NCBI GenBank assembly: GCA_963853835.1
Contig: OY970834.1
Coordinates: 42,997,257-43,061,256, forward strand
Reading direction: 5' to 3'
Origin: Calendula officinalis
Lineage: Eukaryota; Streptophyta; Magnoliopsida; Asterales; Asteraceae
DNA length: 64,000 nucleotides
A model generated the notes under the pieces. It searched no databases. It was not told the DNA's origin and saw nothing but the letters and a program-made list of their open reading frames with translations. Position numbers and translations under genes: made by a program. Below, piece after piece: positions 23,850-34,884 of the stretch (positions are counted from its first letter, which is position 1; the number at the start of each line of letters is the position of its first letter).

Positions 23850-24001
23850 TTAGAGGGTGTTTGAGAAACCTTTTGAAAAGTGTTTATTGACTTATTAGCT
23901 TCTCCAAGAAGCCAATAAGTTAATAAGTTGTTTGTGTAAGATAAAAAGTGTTTTTTCAATGAGTTTTTGATAAGCCTTGAAAAGTTGTTTTTGAAAAGTA
24001 A

Positions 24002-24523
24002 GAGCATCTCCAATGGTAGCTTTTTCTAAAGCTTATTACTATTACAATAAGTCTTTAAAAGACTTTTTACCATTGGATTACCTAGCTTTTTGAAAAGCTT
24101 ATTGCAAAGACTTATTCTCTACTAACCTTTTAACCATCTTTCAATATTTGTCTTTTTTAGTCCCCTATTTTTAATAACATTTCATTTTAAACCTTAGATA
24201 TGTTATATATAAATTATTTATTATATTTTTATTAGTTAATAAATAAATTATATAATATTTAATGCCAATTATTATAATATTTTTGTATAAGACATTTTAA
24301 AAATATTATATTTAGTAAGATCTCCAAAAAAATGTCAAATTATATATAGGGGTATTTATAAACATTTGAGATAGATAAAGGTAAATTAGAAATATTGTAA
24401 AAAAAAAAAACTTTTGTAAAGGTTAACCATTGGAGATGCTATTTATGAAAAGGTTTTTGGTTAGTGGAATGTTGATGTGGCAAAAGTAATAAGTCTTTGT
24501 GAAGTTAACCATTGAGGATGATC
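24002..24523. mobile_element. Harbinger/Tourist-like MITE
   Basis: The left end GAGCATCTCCAATGGTAGC is matched by a right end GAAGTTAACCATTGAGGATGATC. TAA flanks both sides (23999-24001 and 24524-24526). A second, better-preserved right-end-like sequence (AACCATTGGAGATGCT) lies inside at about 24424-24440. Non-coding and AT-rich. Confidence 0.65.
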
Positions 24524-24526
24524 TAA

Positions 24527-25034
24527 GACCGGTGCCATCGGTTGATCGGTTGGCCGCCGGTTGGCCACCGCCGGAACCGGCGCCGTTGGCACGGTCCGCC
24601 GGTTGGCCCGCCAGTCGGCAAAGTCGCGAGGGAAGAGACGGAGGAGGAGCGAGAGAGAGAGAGAGGGGGAAGAGAGAGAGAGCGTAATATTTTCTTTTTA
24701 TTTTTTTTTTAATTTTTTTTTTAAGTTTTAAAAAAAAGTAATATTTAAAAAAATCTAAAAAAAATCTAAAAAATTCAATTTTTTTTTAAAAAATAAACTT
24801 TTTATATAATGTCTTTTTTTAATTAATGTAATTTATTTTTATTAGTTATATGTTTTAATTAGTTGTATATTTTATTAGAAAAAGAAAAGTAAATGGTGGG
24901 GCCCAAAGTTGGTGAAGTGACGGAGTGCTGTTGGCATGGGTACGTCAGTTTAGTGTTAGTTAGTTTGTATGCTGACATGGCGCTGAGTTGGCAGCAACTG
25001 ACGGCGTCAGTTGCCGTCACCATTGGCACCGGTC
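24527..25034. mobile_element. Harbinger/Tourist-like MITE abutting the previous one
   Basis: Terminal repeats GACCGGTGCCATCGG and CCATTGGCACCGGTC are flanked by TAA (24524-24526 and 25035-25037). The left half is GC-rich with a GA-rich microsatellite (24646-24682); the right part contains GACGGCGTCAGTTGCCGTCA. The left TAA is shared with the adjacent MITE. Confidence 0.75.
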
Positions 25035-25343
25035 TAAGGGACCCCTACTTTTCAACCAACTTTTTAACCTTTCACTAAAAATAAGTCAATAAGTCAATAA
25101 GCTAAAACAAACATTGTTTTTAAAACTACTTTTCAAAACTAAAAACTCAATAGTCAATAAGCACTTTTACCTAAAAGCACTTTTGGTCCACAAAAAGTTT
25201 ATCCAAAAATACCCTTAACTTGGATGTCAAACTGACGTAGTTTAGTGACAACATTGCCATGGAGCTTAATATTTTCACTGTTGGTTCTCCCTTTGTTTGG
25301 CGATGGGGAAATTGACAGAAGAAATGAGTACTATATATGAATA

Positions 25344-26208
25344 CTAGCTTATAATCCGTGATGAATCACGGGTGACTTATAAAAATTTTCATAATCTTTT
25401 ACTTATGTAAGAATATTTAATTAACTGAAAATTATATACACTTGAAATAATGCAGTTAGTTAAAACAAATATTATCAACATAAACTGTAGAGATCTATAA
25501 TTTACAAATGCACTAATAGCTAAAAAGGTCCTTACATCATTAGTATATGATTTTTTTTTAAATAACAAACTATTAATTTCTGAACAATATTATGCATTTT
25601 AGACCAATAAAATAAGAGAACATTAAGTTGTTTTACATTTTTCCAACTTGAAATGGAGAGATTACATCTAGTTCTGCAATGTGAACAAAAACCATTAACA
25701 ATACATAAGTGGTTTGATCAGATCAGTTCAATTTCAAATCAGAGGAACACAAATGCATATATTTATTGTTGTCTGGTGGACTCGCCGGTGTCACCACCAC
25801 CTTTAAAGATCAAATTATAATCCTAATGGCCAGATCAAATCAAAGAAACAAAATCAACAACACTGATGAATCAAATCAACCGACAATCGAATAAGAAACA
25901 ATCAGACTAAGAAAGTTAAATAAAAAACAAAAACCTTCAAACCTCGATCGTCCATTAGGAGTGGCCATGTGCGCATATTGTTTTTAGGGTTTCAATTTGA
26001 CGGTATCAAATCAACCGTGGTTTTGGGTTGAAAGTGACTATGGGAGTTAAGTATCAGAGAAGAAATTGCCAGATAAACCGTGTATCTCAATTTTGAAATC
26101 GTGGCAATGACGTGGCATGTTTTTATTGGAGATGATTTATGATATGGCAAAGATGACATGGATTAGGTGACTTGTCATGCTTTCTTTTATTATAGATAGA
26201 TATAGAGA
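25344..26208 (-). mobile_element. Non-autonomous Helitron, 865 bp
   Basis: Read on the - strand, the element begins TCTCTATATCTATCTATAAT after an A and ends with a GC-richer hairpin (CCGTGAT-GA-ATCACGG, 25356-25371) followed by CTAG and then a T in the flank. Insertion between A and T, 5' TC, 3' CTAG and a subterminal hairpin are the standard Helitron signature. No Rep/helicase is present. The interior includes short stretches of no recognised origin. Confidence 0.75.
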
Positions 26209-26913
26209 TTAGTATATTATGTGTATATTTTATACTTAAAATATTAAGTAGATGATAATTATTTATAGTCATATATTAGTTTATGTTAGTTGAAGTGTTT
26301 ACTAATAGATGATAAAAATTAAAATGTCACTGTTTAAAATATTCCAATGAAATATTTATTAAATTTACGTAGTTTGACTAATTGCTAAAGTTTTAAATAT
26401 TTAATTGAAACTAATATAGGTATTTGCAGCTAAGAAATTATAGTCAATCAATTGGCGTTTTCCCCGTCTGCCGCGAATAGATCGTGACGGCTGACCCCAT
26501 CAGAATTTTTCTTGTCTTTTTCCCCATTACCCGTGAAATGCCGGTGACGGCTGACCGTCATTTTCAAAAAAAGTTTTTTTGCAATGCAGGTCTAATATTA
26601 TGTACTTTCACATAAACCAACCCTATGGAATATATATATATATTGAAGTTCTACCCTTGACAAATGAAATTGGTGTTTTCTTTTTTTTTTTGTAGTTAAT
26701 TTAAAATAATTTTAATACGGCAACCATATTCATCAAACAATTTATATTTGGGTGGTGGCGAGTGCTGATTGATTCAATAAACGGTAATGGTGCTCAATTT
26801 TTTTGAAAATATTACATCCTCCATTTGATGATATTTTCAGGGCCGTCCCTGGGCATGGGCGGTTGCCCAGGGCCCACAAAATATAAGGGCCTACTTTTGG
26901 AAAAATCAACTCA
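26209..26913. other. Intergenic stretch between two Helitrons
   Basis: AT-rich, no gene recognised. Two copies of TTTTTCCCC..TNCCCGTGAA-like sequence lie around 26460-26560, each followed by TGACGGCTGACC. A palindrome, CTGGGCATGGGCGGTTGCCCAG, lies at 26849-26870 and resembles a DNA-transposon terminus, but no partner end was found. Confidence 0.4.
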
Positions 26914-27018
26914 TCTCTACTACTTATAATGCATTTAGGATCTTTCCCTAAATGGGTGGCTGAAAATTCAGCCAAATTCTTTCCATTTTCGGAATTTTCA
27001 AATTTTGCTAAAAATATG

Positions 27019-27085
27019 AATCACCCGAGATTCGAACCTGCCACCTCCAGGTCAAATGTCATCAAACAAACCAACTGCGCTGTAG
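27019..27085 (-). repeat. tRNA-like module near the Helitron 5' end
   Basis: Read on the - strand this contains GCGCAGTTGGTTTGTTTGAT (A-box-like) and CCTGGAGGTGGCAGGTTCGAATCT-type sequence ending in a clear B box (GGTTCGAATC). Spacing suits a tRNA-derived sequence, but acceptor pairing and 3' end are not convincing, so it is not called as a tRNA gene. The short Helitron at 46847-47338 has a comparable module at the same distance from its 5' end. Confidence 0.45.
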
Positions 27086-27140
27086 CAACTGTGCGAAGAT
27101 TATCCTAAACACAAATTTATTAAACACAAACTATAAGCCT

Positions 27141-28360
27141 CTTCAAATTTGAGTGGGATTGGGCCCGCCAAAACAACGATGTACCCATCCGCTATAAGCC
27201 GTCGATTCAGTTCTCAAACGCCTCGGTACCTTCAACGCTTCAATCTTCCTAATCGATTAAGCTCCCTGTAACCCTAACCATAAACCTCCTCGATCCCATT
27301 ACTCCTTCACCTTCATTTTGTGTCTGCAATGGCCTAATTAGTTCCATACAAATGTTCTTGAGAAATCAATTCGTGATACCAGATTCACCGGTGGTTTTGC
27401 ATAAGGGAAACGTTAAAGATTCGTACATCGCAACAATGGCATAAAGTGACCCTGCAAATTAGAGTACCATCTCTCATCTTTAATTTTTATTTCATCTTCA
27501 AATTTTAATTTTCTTTGTGCTTATTTGTTTGTTTTTTCCTGAATCCGTTATGTTATCTACATTCTCCAGCTTCGTGTTTACTATTTTAAAAGCTTTAATA
27601 ACCATATCTTGGTTATACATTGTTCTTTATGTTATACCATTAGTTACTTTAACTTGTATTCGTTATAGTTCTTCTGATGGTGTAAAATATCGATATTAAT
27701 TTATTAGTTGTTATTTCTGTTTAGTGTTGTTTTACAGGTGCTACAATGAAGGCTTTCCATGTGCTACATACCATGGGGAATCAAGAAAGCTACATAGACA
27801 TTGCAGAATCTTTGTGTAAAAACCGGCACGTCATACAAGCTTTGAAAGTGAGCTCTCTATGGTGTCAAGTTAATTAAATACTTTCCTTACATTATTCAAA
27901 CTTAATCAGTTGAGATTAGTCCAAATTTAAATGAACATTTTTAACTTAATCTAGAAATACATGTTTGTGTGCCCTGCAGGGGAAAATCTCTAATCAGATT
28001 GATTTCTTACAATGGCAAATATCGGTAATTATCATCTCCAAGAACCTACACTCTAAACCTATACATTCATTATTATTTTTTTACCTATTTTTAACATATG
28101 AAGTATATAACTATATAAACTCTCAGAAAATATTTGTTGGCTGCAGTGATCTCTAACTTGCTTAGTAAGCATTTTGAATAAAACTCGCATAACTTATGTA
28201 ACAGAATCGAATCACAATTCGCCAGATGTCAGTGGTCTATTGGGTGATATCGATCTCCGAGCATATGCATCTCTTTTGAAAGCTCTTACATCATCTTCAA
28301 ACACTTATTCTATTGCTGATCCCGTGAGTGCATCGAGCACTGATAACTACCCATAAGAAA
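27141..28360 (+). pseudogene. Unidentified gene fragment inside the Helitron
   Basis: This stretch looks like a captured gene start: a CT-rich leader (27240-27330), then a coding-like segment at 27747-27849 starting MKAFHVLHTMGNQESYIDIA and ending before a GT, then shorter segments (about 27980-28024 and 28200-28355, the latter reading SPDVSGLLGDIDLRAYASLL). The segments do not join into one frame with any certainty, and stop codons lie between them. I do not recognise the family. Capture by the Helitron is inferred from position. Confidence 0.35.
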
Positions 28361-29239
28361 ACATAATGAATACTCTTAACCCACAAGATAAAATTTTACA
28401 TTGGGATTATTATTGGTCAATTAAAGGAAGTGATAATACAAAAACACCTAAAACTTTGATTTATAATTTAACAGCTAATTTTTGTGCTATAACAGAAATT
28501 AACTTGCATAGGTTTCAAGGTTTGATTATTCTTTATTTATTTTATTCTATTATTTTCTTTTTCATTTTAATCATCATTTAACTTTGATACTTATGTATAC
28601 TGTAATAACCTGATGTACTCATCTAGATTTGTGCGATTTTGAAGGGGTCATCTGATAATTTGGAAAGAAATTCAACTTGATTTTATGGAGGCACAAGAAT
28701 GTGCAAATGATAAGTTTTTTTTCCGACATACACATCAGAAATGTTCCTGGTTGCTTAGGCGAGTTTTTGTATTTTCTTATTATTGTTACCAAATAAATGA
28801 CCTGGCCAACCCGTTTTTGTTCTCTCTTGCACTCTTATATCTTTTGAGATTTTTATTAAATTAACAAACTTTATGACAACTGGAAAATTAATTACAAAGA
28901 TTCAAGTTACCAGAGCCTATAATCTGCATTGCTGGATTTTTGCAGATCGAGTAGTTAGGCTGGGTCAACAACAAGCAGCTGATGGCAAATATTCTTATAT
29001 AGTTGTGTTTCATAGTATTCGATTATTTATGGCATGGGTTTATGGTGTTTTCTCTGAGATGCTATTTTAATGTTTTTAAATTAAAATTCATTTTGCAGCT
29101 AGAATTACTATGGATCATTAAATTTGTAGGTCTAGAGGTTTTGGATTAATTACTCGCTCTATGACTGAAGTTGCTTATGTTGCAATTCTTGCCATGGATT
29201 AAAGGGTATCTGTATGTTTTCATTTCCATTAATCAGATT

Positions 29240-29640
29240 AATGGTTGAAGAAAGAGAATCACTCGACTAAGAAGTCAGTGTTGGAGGGAGACTAATCCCT
29301 CTCTTCTTGCCAATGGCTGGTAAAGGAAAGACTTTCTAACCAATTCGATTAAGAAGCTAAAGAGAAGTTACAGAAGTGACAGATAAGTCAACCTTCTTAG
29401 CCGAGGGAGTCAACTATCTACTCTATCTGATACTGAACTAGATGCCGCAAAAGCCCCCTACTCTGGCTCAGGGGTATCCATGAGATGTGTGCCCGTAAGT
29501 CGTTGAGTTAAGAAGAGGTTCCTAGCCTAGCTCCACTAAGCATGAAAGGTAAAATCTGCTACTTCGAGTTGCAAAGTAAAGTTAGTAAATAAAAAGAAGC
29601 TCTTGGTTTAGTTAGGGGAGGAGTGGCATACACCTGGTAT
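29240..29640. other. Organelle-like (possibly mitochondrial) DNA segment in the Helitron
   Basis: This stretch is markedly less AT-rich than its surroundings and has no poly-A or poly-T tracts. Phrases such as CGTAAGTCGTTGAGTTAAGA and GCCCCCTACTCTGGCTCAGG have the style of plant mitochondrial intergenic DNA. I cannot confirm this without a search. Confidence 0.3.
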
Positions 29641-29951
29641 GTCGCAAAATTAGAAAAAATTAAGTCAACACATGATTATTTTTTTGATGCAATATAATTG
29701 ATTCTTAATTGAACTGAATTTTGACTGAAGGAGTGAATTACAACATCCTTTTTGTTTCTCTCTGTTCCTTCAAATTTATTGAACTTGAATGTAATATTAC
29801 GTTGTAGATGATAATGATGACTAATTCAAGATGAAAAAATCATTCATTTGCACAATTATTATTGGAAAAAATGTGTAAACAAAGGACATTTGCTAACCAC
29901 AAATTATAGTTTCTGGGTACCCGCCGCCGCATTGCGCGGGTACCCTGCTAG

Positions 29952-32210
29952 TGTATACATATGTGTAAACTCATATGAATCAAGGTAAGTCTAACAGAAT
30001 ATTGAAAATAGGCAGACTACAAGGTTCAATCCAGACATTTAACTTGGAGATTGGGGTGTCACCTGTAATTTGGCGGATATTTTTAAGTTATTTGGAAAAA
30101 AAATAATTACTTTAGAGGGGTCCGTTTTTATAATTTTGCCCAAGACCCAAAAACTTATTGGACCAGCCTTGGATATTTTAGCAATTCTCCCCTTTTTTTT
30201 TTCAATCCAACATGACAAAAAAGGACTAATGAATTTAAATTTAATCAAATATCAGGAATTATGTGAAACAAACGAGACCTAAATTGCTCTACAACAATAA
30301 GGGTTACCAAATTCTGATAAAGGCATACAATATGGAGGTGATTTGTAGATAAATTCCCCCCAAAGCGAGAATAGAGGGATTACTTCCAAAAAGACCTCCA
30401 ATATGTGTGTGAGAGGATACTCGTGTCAAACAATTTGCTATCATATAAAACAATTTTCAGCAACATATTGATTTTATTGTTAATAATTAGGATTAGATAT
30501 ATTTCGACCAACAAAAATAAAGTTAGGCAAACATATAAAATTAGGAAGTACAGTATATCTTTAATTTTTTGTAAGCTAAACTAGTTGCTTTACTTAAGCT
30601 AGTGGGTTCATCTAACTATAATTCTGCTATACATATGCTGACATTCAAGCAACTAAAATATAAAATAAAAACAATTAGAGCAATTAAAATATACACACAA
30701 ATAATTAAAGCGAGTATATTATAGGCTTACTTGATTATAGCAATAAAAGTAATTATAATTATATCAAATAAAAAAAGTAACATGGTAAGCAAAGGAAAAG
30801 AGTGGTAGAGTGTCAACCGATCTTACAAAATCGAAAGTTTCATCGAGTTTCCATGATTCCGGCCATTTATCACGGCGGCATTGCGGCAGCTAGCGGTGGT
30901 TGCCCATTTCCATCTGCAAATGGGTCCCATCAGGTCTACACTATGTCAAAGAGAATGTAATCCACGCGCTTTTATCGAAGGTGGGTTTATGTTGTTCAAG
31001 AAAGTACACTAGCACTCTAGCACTACTAGTAGCAAGTAGCAACCCTAGAGAATTGAAATGTAGTGTAGTGTGGGGTTTGGTTCTCTCATATGTGATGACT
31101 TTATGCAAAACAAAAAGGAAAGTTATGTTTTATGAAAGATTAATATTTATTCCAATTAATTTTACTACTAATTTGATTTTTTTTAACAATAAAAAGGTAA
31201 GCCTACTAAAAACTTCGATATGGTTATCAATGTACGCAAGCAATCCAAAGAAAATACATTAGTTAGAAAAATTACATACAAGAAAAGAAACGAAATTAGA
31301 GTAAAGATAACGGATACAACTCCAAATAGATCCGTCAAAATTATTACAATTCCCCCTATATCTAATATCTAAATTAATAAATTAGATTATGAAAAATAAC
31401 TAACACTTCTATATTTTATATGTCAATAATTTTATATGTAATTAAATAAAGTAGCAACATTTAGACGGGTCCCAATGCGCCCTTAAGTTTGCAACTAAAA
31501 GGTTTCTGTTTTGTTCCATCATTGGCACGCCTCTTTTGTTGGGTGCCTTTAGTTTTTCACTTGGTATATCCAAAACAATGGTGGATGAAATTGGTGGACA
31601 AGTATTATTAAAAAGATATTTAGTCGATATTTTGTGTGTATATTTTATAATAATAGAGTTCAAAATATTAAATGGAAAGTGAGAAAAGGAAGAAATACAA
31701 TTTTTCTTTTTACTTTATCATTATATTTTCTTTTGAACGGCAAGTTAGTAAGTTAGTGGTTCGATATATGCAGTGACATCCAAACGGATAGTATGCATTC
31801 TTCGAACATATCTCATTTATAGGGGAATAAACCCCGCCTCTTTTTAATCTCCTGATGATACTCTTAGCAGGTCTTGAACCCAAGATATTTTGAAAGCAAA
31901 CCTCCCAAAACAACCTTGATGGTGAATTAATCTAGAGCAATTCATTTTATCATTATATAACCTTCGATTATTGTAAAGAGAGAACATAAACATAAACCCC
32001 AACCCAACAAAGTTTCTCGGTTTCCAACACAAGTCCTTTAAAAGCTCAGAACAATTGAAGATCAACAACCAATAAGTTGTCTTCAGAAACACCACCTGTA
32101 AACTGCTAGATCTCCTCAGATCTTCATTTTGCTTCTTTTTGTTATTCAACAATAAAGTTGTCTTCAGAAACCCTTTTATATTTTTCTCAATTTACCATAA
32201 ATATTTGCAG
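29952..32210. other. Intergenic region upstream of the LRP1-like gene
   Basis: No gene is supported over these 2.2 kb. The region is AT-rich with short unsupported ORFs (for example 30900-31262). A dispersed repeat lies at about 31735-31925. The last 300 bp probably hold the promoter, the 5' UTR and an upstream exon or leader intron of the next gene. Confidence 0.4.
31735..31925 (-). repeat. Dispersed repeat with tRNA-like motif
   Basis: About 190 bp are similar to 54460-54665: shared phrases include CAAGTTAGTAAGTT, GGTTCGA.ATAT.CAGTGAC, GAACATATCTC, AATAAACCCC and TTGAACCCAAGA. The last of these is the complement of a B-box-like TTGGGTTCAA. It may be an old SINE or another dispersed repeat. 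Confidence 0.5.
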
Positions 32211-33971
32211 TTGTGGCTTCTAGGTCAGGTGCGTTTGCCGACTGGGTGGCTAATCCGCCGTCTTCTTCTACTCTTAGAACTTCCGATCACGATCTTTCAT
32301 TGAGCTTTAATGCCGCTCCCGCCGCCGTTCACGGCGGCGTGTCCCCGGGGATATGGTCGTCCGCCGCTACTCGCCAGATCAACTACGGCGAAATGGGGAT
32401 GTTTGTCGTTGCACCCTCAAACCATGCACGTCCTCATGCTCACTCTCTCAACGCTGCCGGCGCCGGTGAGACGGCAGTTGGTGTAGGAGTTATCCCTCTT
32501 TTAACCGCCGCCCCTTGTCTCACGGCGGACGGCGGTAGAAATACAAATCCCAACGTTACTTTTACTCCTAGCAATAATAGTATTCAGTTTTGGCAACCAC
32601 AACAAAGTTATTTAAAAAAACCGGCACTTTCCGATCATGTGTTTGGCGGCGGTGGTGTTGCGTCTGGGTCAACGTCGGGATCCACTTTGACATGTCAAGA
32701 TTGTGGTAACCAAGCAAAAAAAGACTGCAACCATCGACGGTGTAGAACTTGTTGTAAAAGTAGAGGTTATGATTGCGCTACTCACGTGAAAAGCACGTGG
32801 GTCCCCGCCGCTCGCCGGCGTGAACGTCAACATGTGTCTTCCACCGGCGGTGTTTCATCGGCCTCTACCTCCGGCTCAAAGAAACAACGGCTCACTTCTC
32901 ACGCCACCACCCCTTCACACACTTCAACTTCAAATAATACACCTCCAAGAAGTTTCGACACTAGTTCTAGTCATCACCAAGGTAACAAGAAATTAATCAT
33001 CTTACTTATTGTTAATGGCACAAAATATAATACTTAACATTTTGATTCAATTACACGTAAATGTTTATTTTAAAACTCTAGAAGAAATTGAGAACAAAAG
33101 AACATTTTTAGGTTTGTGTTGGCTTATTTTACATAAACCTAATTTTCGATGTATTAGGACTTAAAACTTGCAAATAACTTTATACTTCCTCCGTATCAAA
33201 ATAAGTGACACAAATTGGCTTACACGTTTTTTAAGGTAAAAGATTAAAGTAGATGTTAAAATAGATTAAAGTACATAGTTAGTGAAGAATGAGTCCCACT
33301 CGACTTAAATAAAGTGATATTAATGAGTTTTAAAAGTAAAAGTAAGGGTGTAAGAGTAATTTCACTTTATTAGAGTAGATAGTTAGTGGGTATGAGTCCC
33401 ACTATTTTTACTTAATAAGGAAAGTTTTCAAAGTGTGTCACTTATTTTGATACACCCCAAAATGTAAAGTGTGTCACTTATTTTGATACGGAGGAAGTAA
33501 TTAAATTGGAAAATAAGTAAACAAAATTAGATTATAAAAAGTAAATGCAATCAAATAAGCTAAACCAATATCCCTAATTGGTTAAGAAAAAAAATATGTT
33601 ACTCCCTATCATTTTGGTGCAATGACAAATTAATTGTTAATATTTGTTAAATCTTAGATGCAAGTTTTATGCAATCATTGCCGGGTCAAGTGCGTGCTCC
33701 GGCGGTGTTCAAGTGTGTGAGAGTGACTACGGTGGAAAATGGAGATGATGAATATGCATATCAAGCACGTGTGACAATTGGTGGCCATGTGTTCAAAGGT
33801 TTTCTCTATGATCAAGGAGTTGAAACAAGAGAGCATAATAACATTCCAAATTTATCTGAATTGCATTTGGGTGGTGGTGCTATTGGCCGGAATGTGGCTG
33901 GTTGTTTAACTTCACCACCGCTTGACCAACCGGCGGTGTATGGTTCCTCCGGTGGTGGATTGCTTGGTTGA
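32211..33971 (+). CDS. LRP1: LRP1/SHI-family zinc-finger transcription factor
   Basis: The gene encodes a SHI RELATED SEQUENCE family transcription factor, closest in remembered sequence to Arabidopsis LATERAL ROOT PRIMORDIUM 1. These nuclear proteins activate auxin-biosynthesis genes and affect lateral roots, gynoecium and stamens (family knowledge). Exons are 32211-32981 and 33658-33971. The RING-like zinc finger is complete (CQDCGNQAKKDC, CRTCCKSRGYDC, ending RRRERQ), followed by the family phrase SHTSTSN and the C-terminal IXGH domain (VFKCVRVTTVENGDDEYAY, then IGGHVFKGFLYDQG). The start is unresolved: the open frame runs back to a likely splice acceptor at 32210 with no ATG, and a stop lies at 32198. 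Either an upstream exon supplies the start, or translation begins at 32393 (MGMFVVAP, as in Arabidopsis), giving 300 residues. The upstream 60 codons look coding (FADWVANPPSSS, IWSSAATRQINYGE). A Stowaway element sits in the intron. Confidence 0.88.
33185..33497 (+). mobile_element. Stowaway-like MITE, copy C, in the LRP1 intron
   Basis: Ends CTTCCTCCGTATCAAAATAA and complement, flanked by TA (33183-33184, 33498-33499). Oriented as copy A. Confidence 0.9.
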
Positions 33972-34884
33972 CAACTTTTTTAATTCATGATATGCTTACT
34001 TTTGTTTTCTGGTTTCTATTTTAAGCTCAAAATTTTATGGAATCAAATGGGTTGATATATATTGCTTTTACTGTTTGTTGTCCAATCAAATTGGTAGCTT
34101 GCAACATAATCCGGTTTTCCTGTGTGCATGTTTTATGCAAACACCCCGCAATTTTTGGGATAAGCTTAATGCCCAAAACATGTTAGATAATATGTTTTCA
34201 TTTAAAAAAGTCTATAATTCTACACCTCACAACTTATATTTTAATACTTATAAAATTTGTATAATATAATATGTTTTTATGATGTAAATATCATTTTTTT
34301 TTAAATTTTGGGTGACCAATGTTCAAATTATAAGCTTCTTAAGATGCTTAATTAAGTGATTATAAAATTATTGGTTGTAATTAATGCTCGAAAAGGTTGA
34401 TTAATACGCGTGAAGTAAACCTTTAAAGGATGTATATTTTTTGGCAATACCAAATTCTACAAATAATGGTTATCTAGTTGATTGTGATTTGGATGCGAGT
34501 TTAATTGTCACATTATTTGCCTAAAATGTGTTTGGTTATGGTTTTATAGTTGTCCCATATTCAGTGGTCTTGTGAGAAGTGAGATAATCTCAATATGGGC
34601 TTTGAGCACAACAAATTTACATATATGTAGGAAATTTCAACTAACATTAATTATGAAAATTATTATTGCATTCGTGACGTTTGCAAATATACAAATTGTA
34701 TTTTAAAAAATATAGAAGTATTATTTATCCCATGTTAAGTGTTAGTACAGGTAATGCATGGTTTACTTGTATGATCGTAAGATTAAGTTCAGTTTATAAT
34801 TGACATGAAAGTAACTACCATACCTTGTGTTTTATTATTTATATTATACATGTTAAAGGATACTTTGATGGAATATTATATTAA
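33972..34884. other. 3' flank of the LRP1-like gene
   Basis: The sequence probably contains the 3' UTR in its first 300 bp, then AT-rich intergenic sequence. No other gene or element was recognised. Confidence 0.4.

Larger units (their letters stand above)
23850..25215. mobile_element. Old inverted-repeat transposon hosting two younger MITEs
   Basis: The outer ends are inverted: AGGGTGTTTGAGAAACCTTTT on the left is matched by AAAAAGTTTATCCAAAAATACCC on the right, and a subterminal region rich in TTATTGACTTATTAGCTT is mirrored by AATAAGTCAATAAGCTAA. Removing the two nested Harbinger-type MITEs leaves about 330 bp, mostly inverted repeat. The family is uncertain and the ends are approximate. 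Confidence 0.55.
26914..29951 (+). mobile_element. Helitron, about 3.0 kb, with gene-like inserts
   Basis: The 5' end TCTCTACTACTTATAATGCA follows an A at 26913. The 3' end has a strong hairpin (GGGTACCCGCCGCCGCATTG at 29915 onward, closing with GCGGGTACCC by 29945) and then CTAG (29948-29951) followed by T. The last 130 bp match the Helitron at 46847-47338 in inverted orientation, and the first 25 bp are similar too, so both belong to one family. The interior is much longer and contains gene-like segments. No replication-initiator or helicase ORF was found, so it is non-autonomous. Confidence 0.7.

Noticed and set aside
26840..26877. GC-rich palindrome that could be the terminus of a hAT or CACTA element
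   Set aside because: No partner terminus or target duplication was found on the other side of the neighbouring Helitron.
30900..31262. 120-codon ORF on the + strand
   Set aside because: No recognised domain, biased AT-rich second half, and no splice or promoter context; likely chance.
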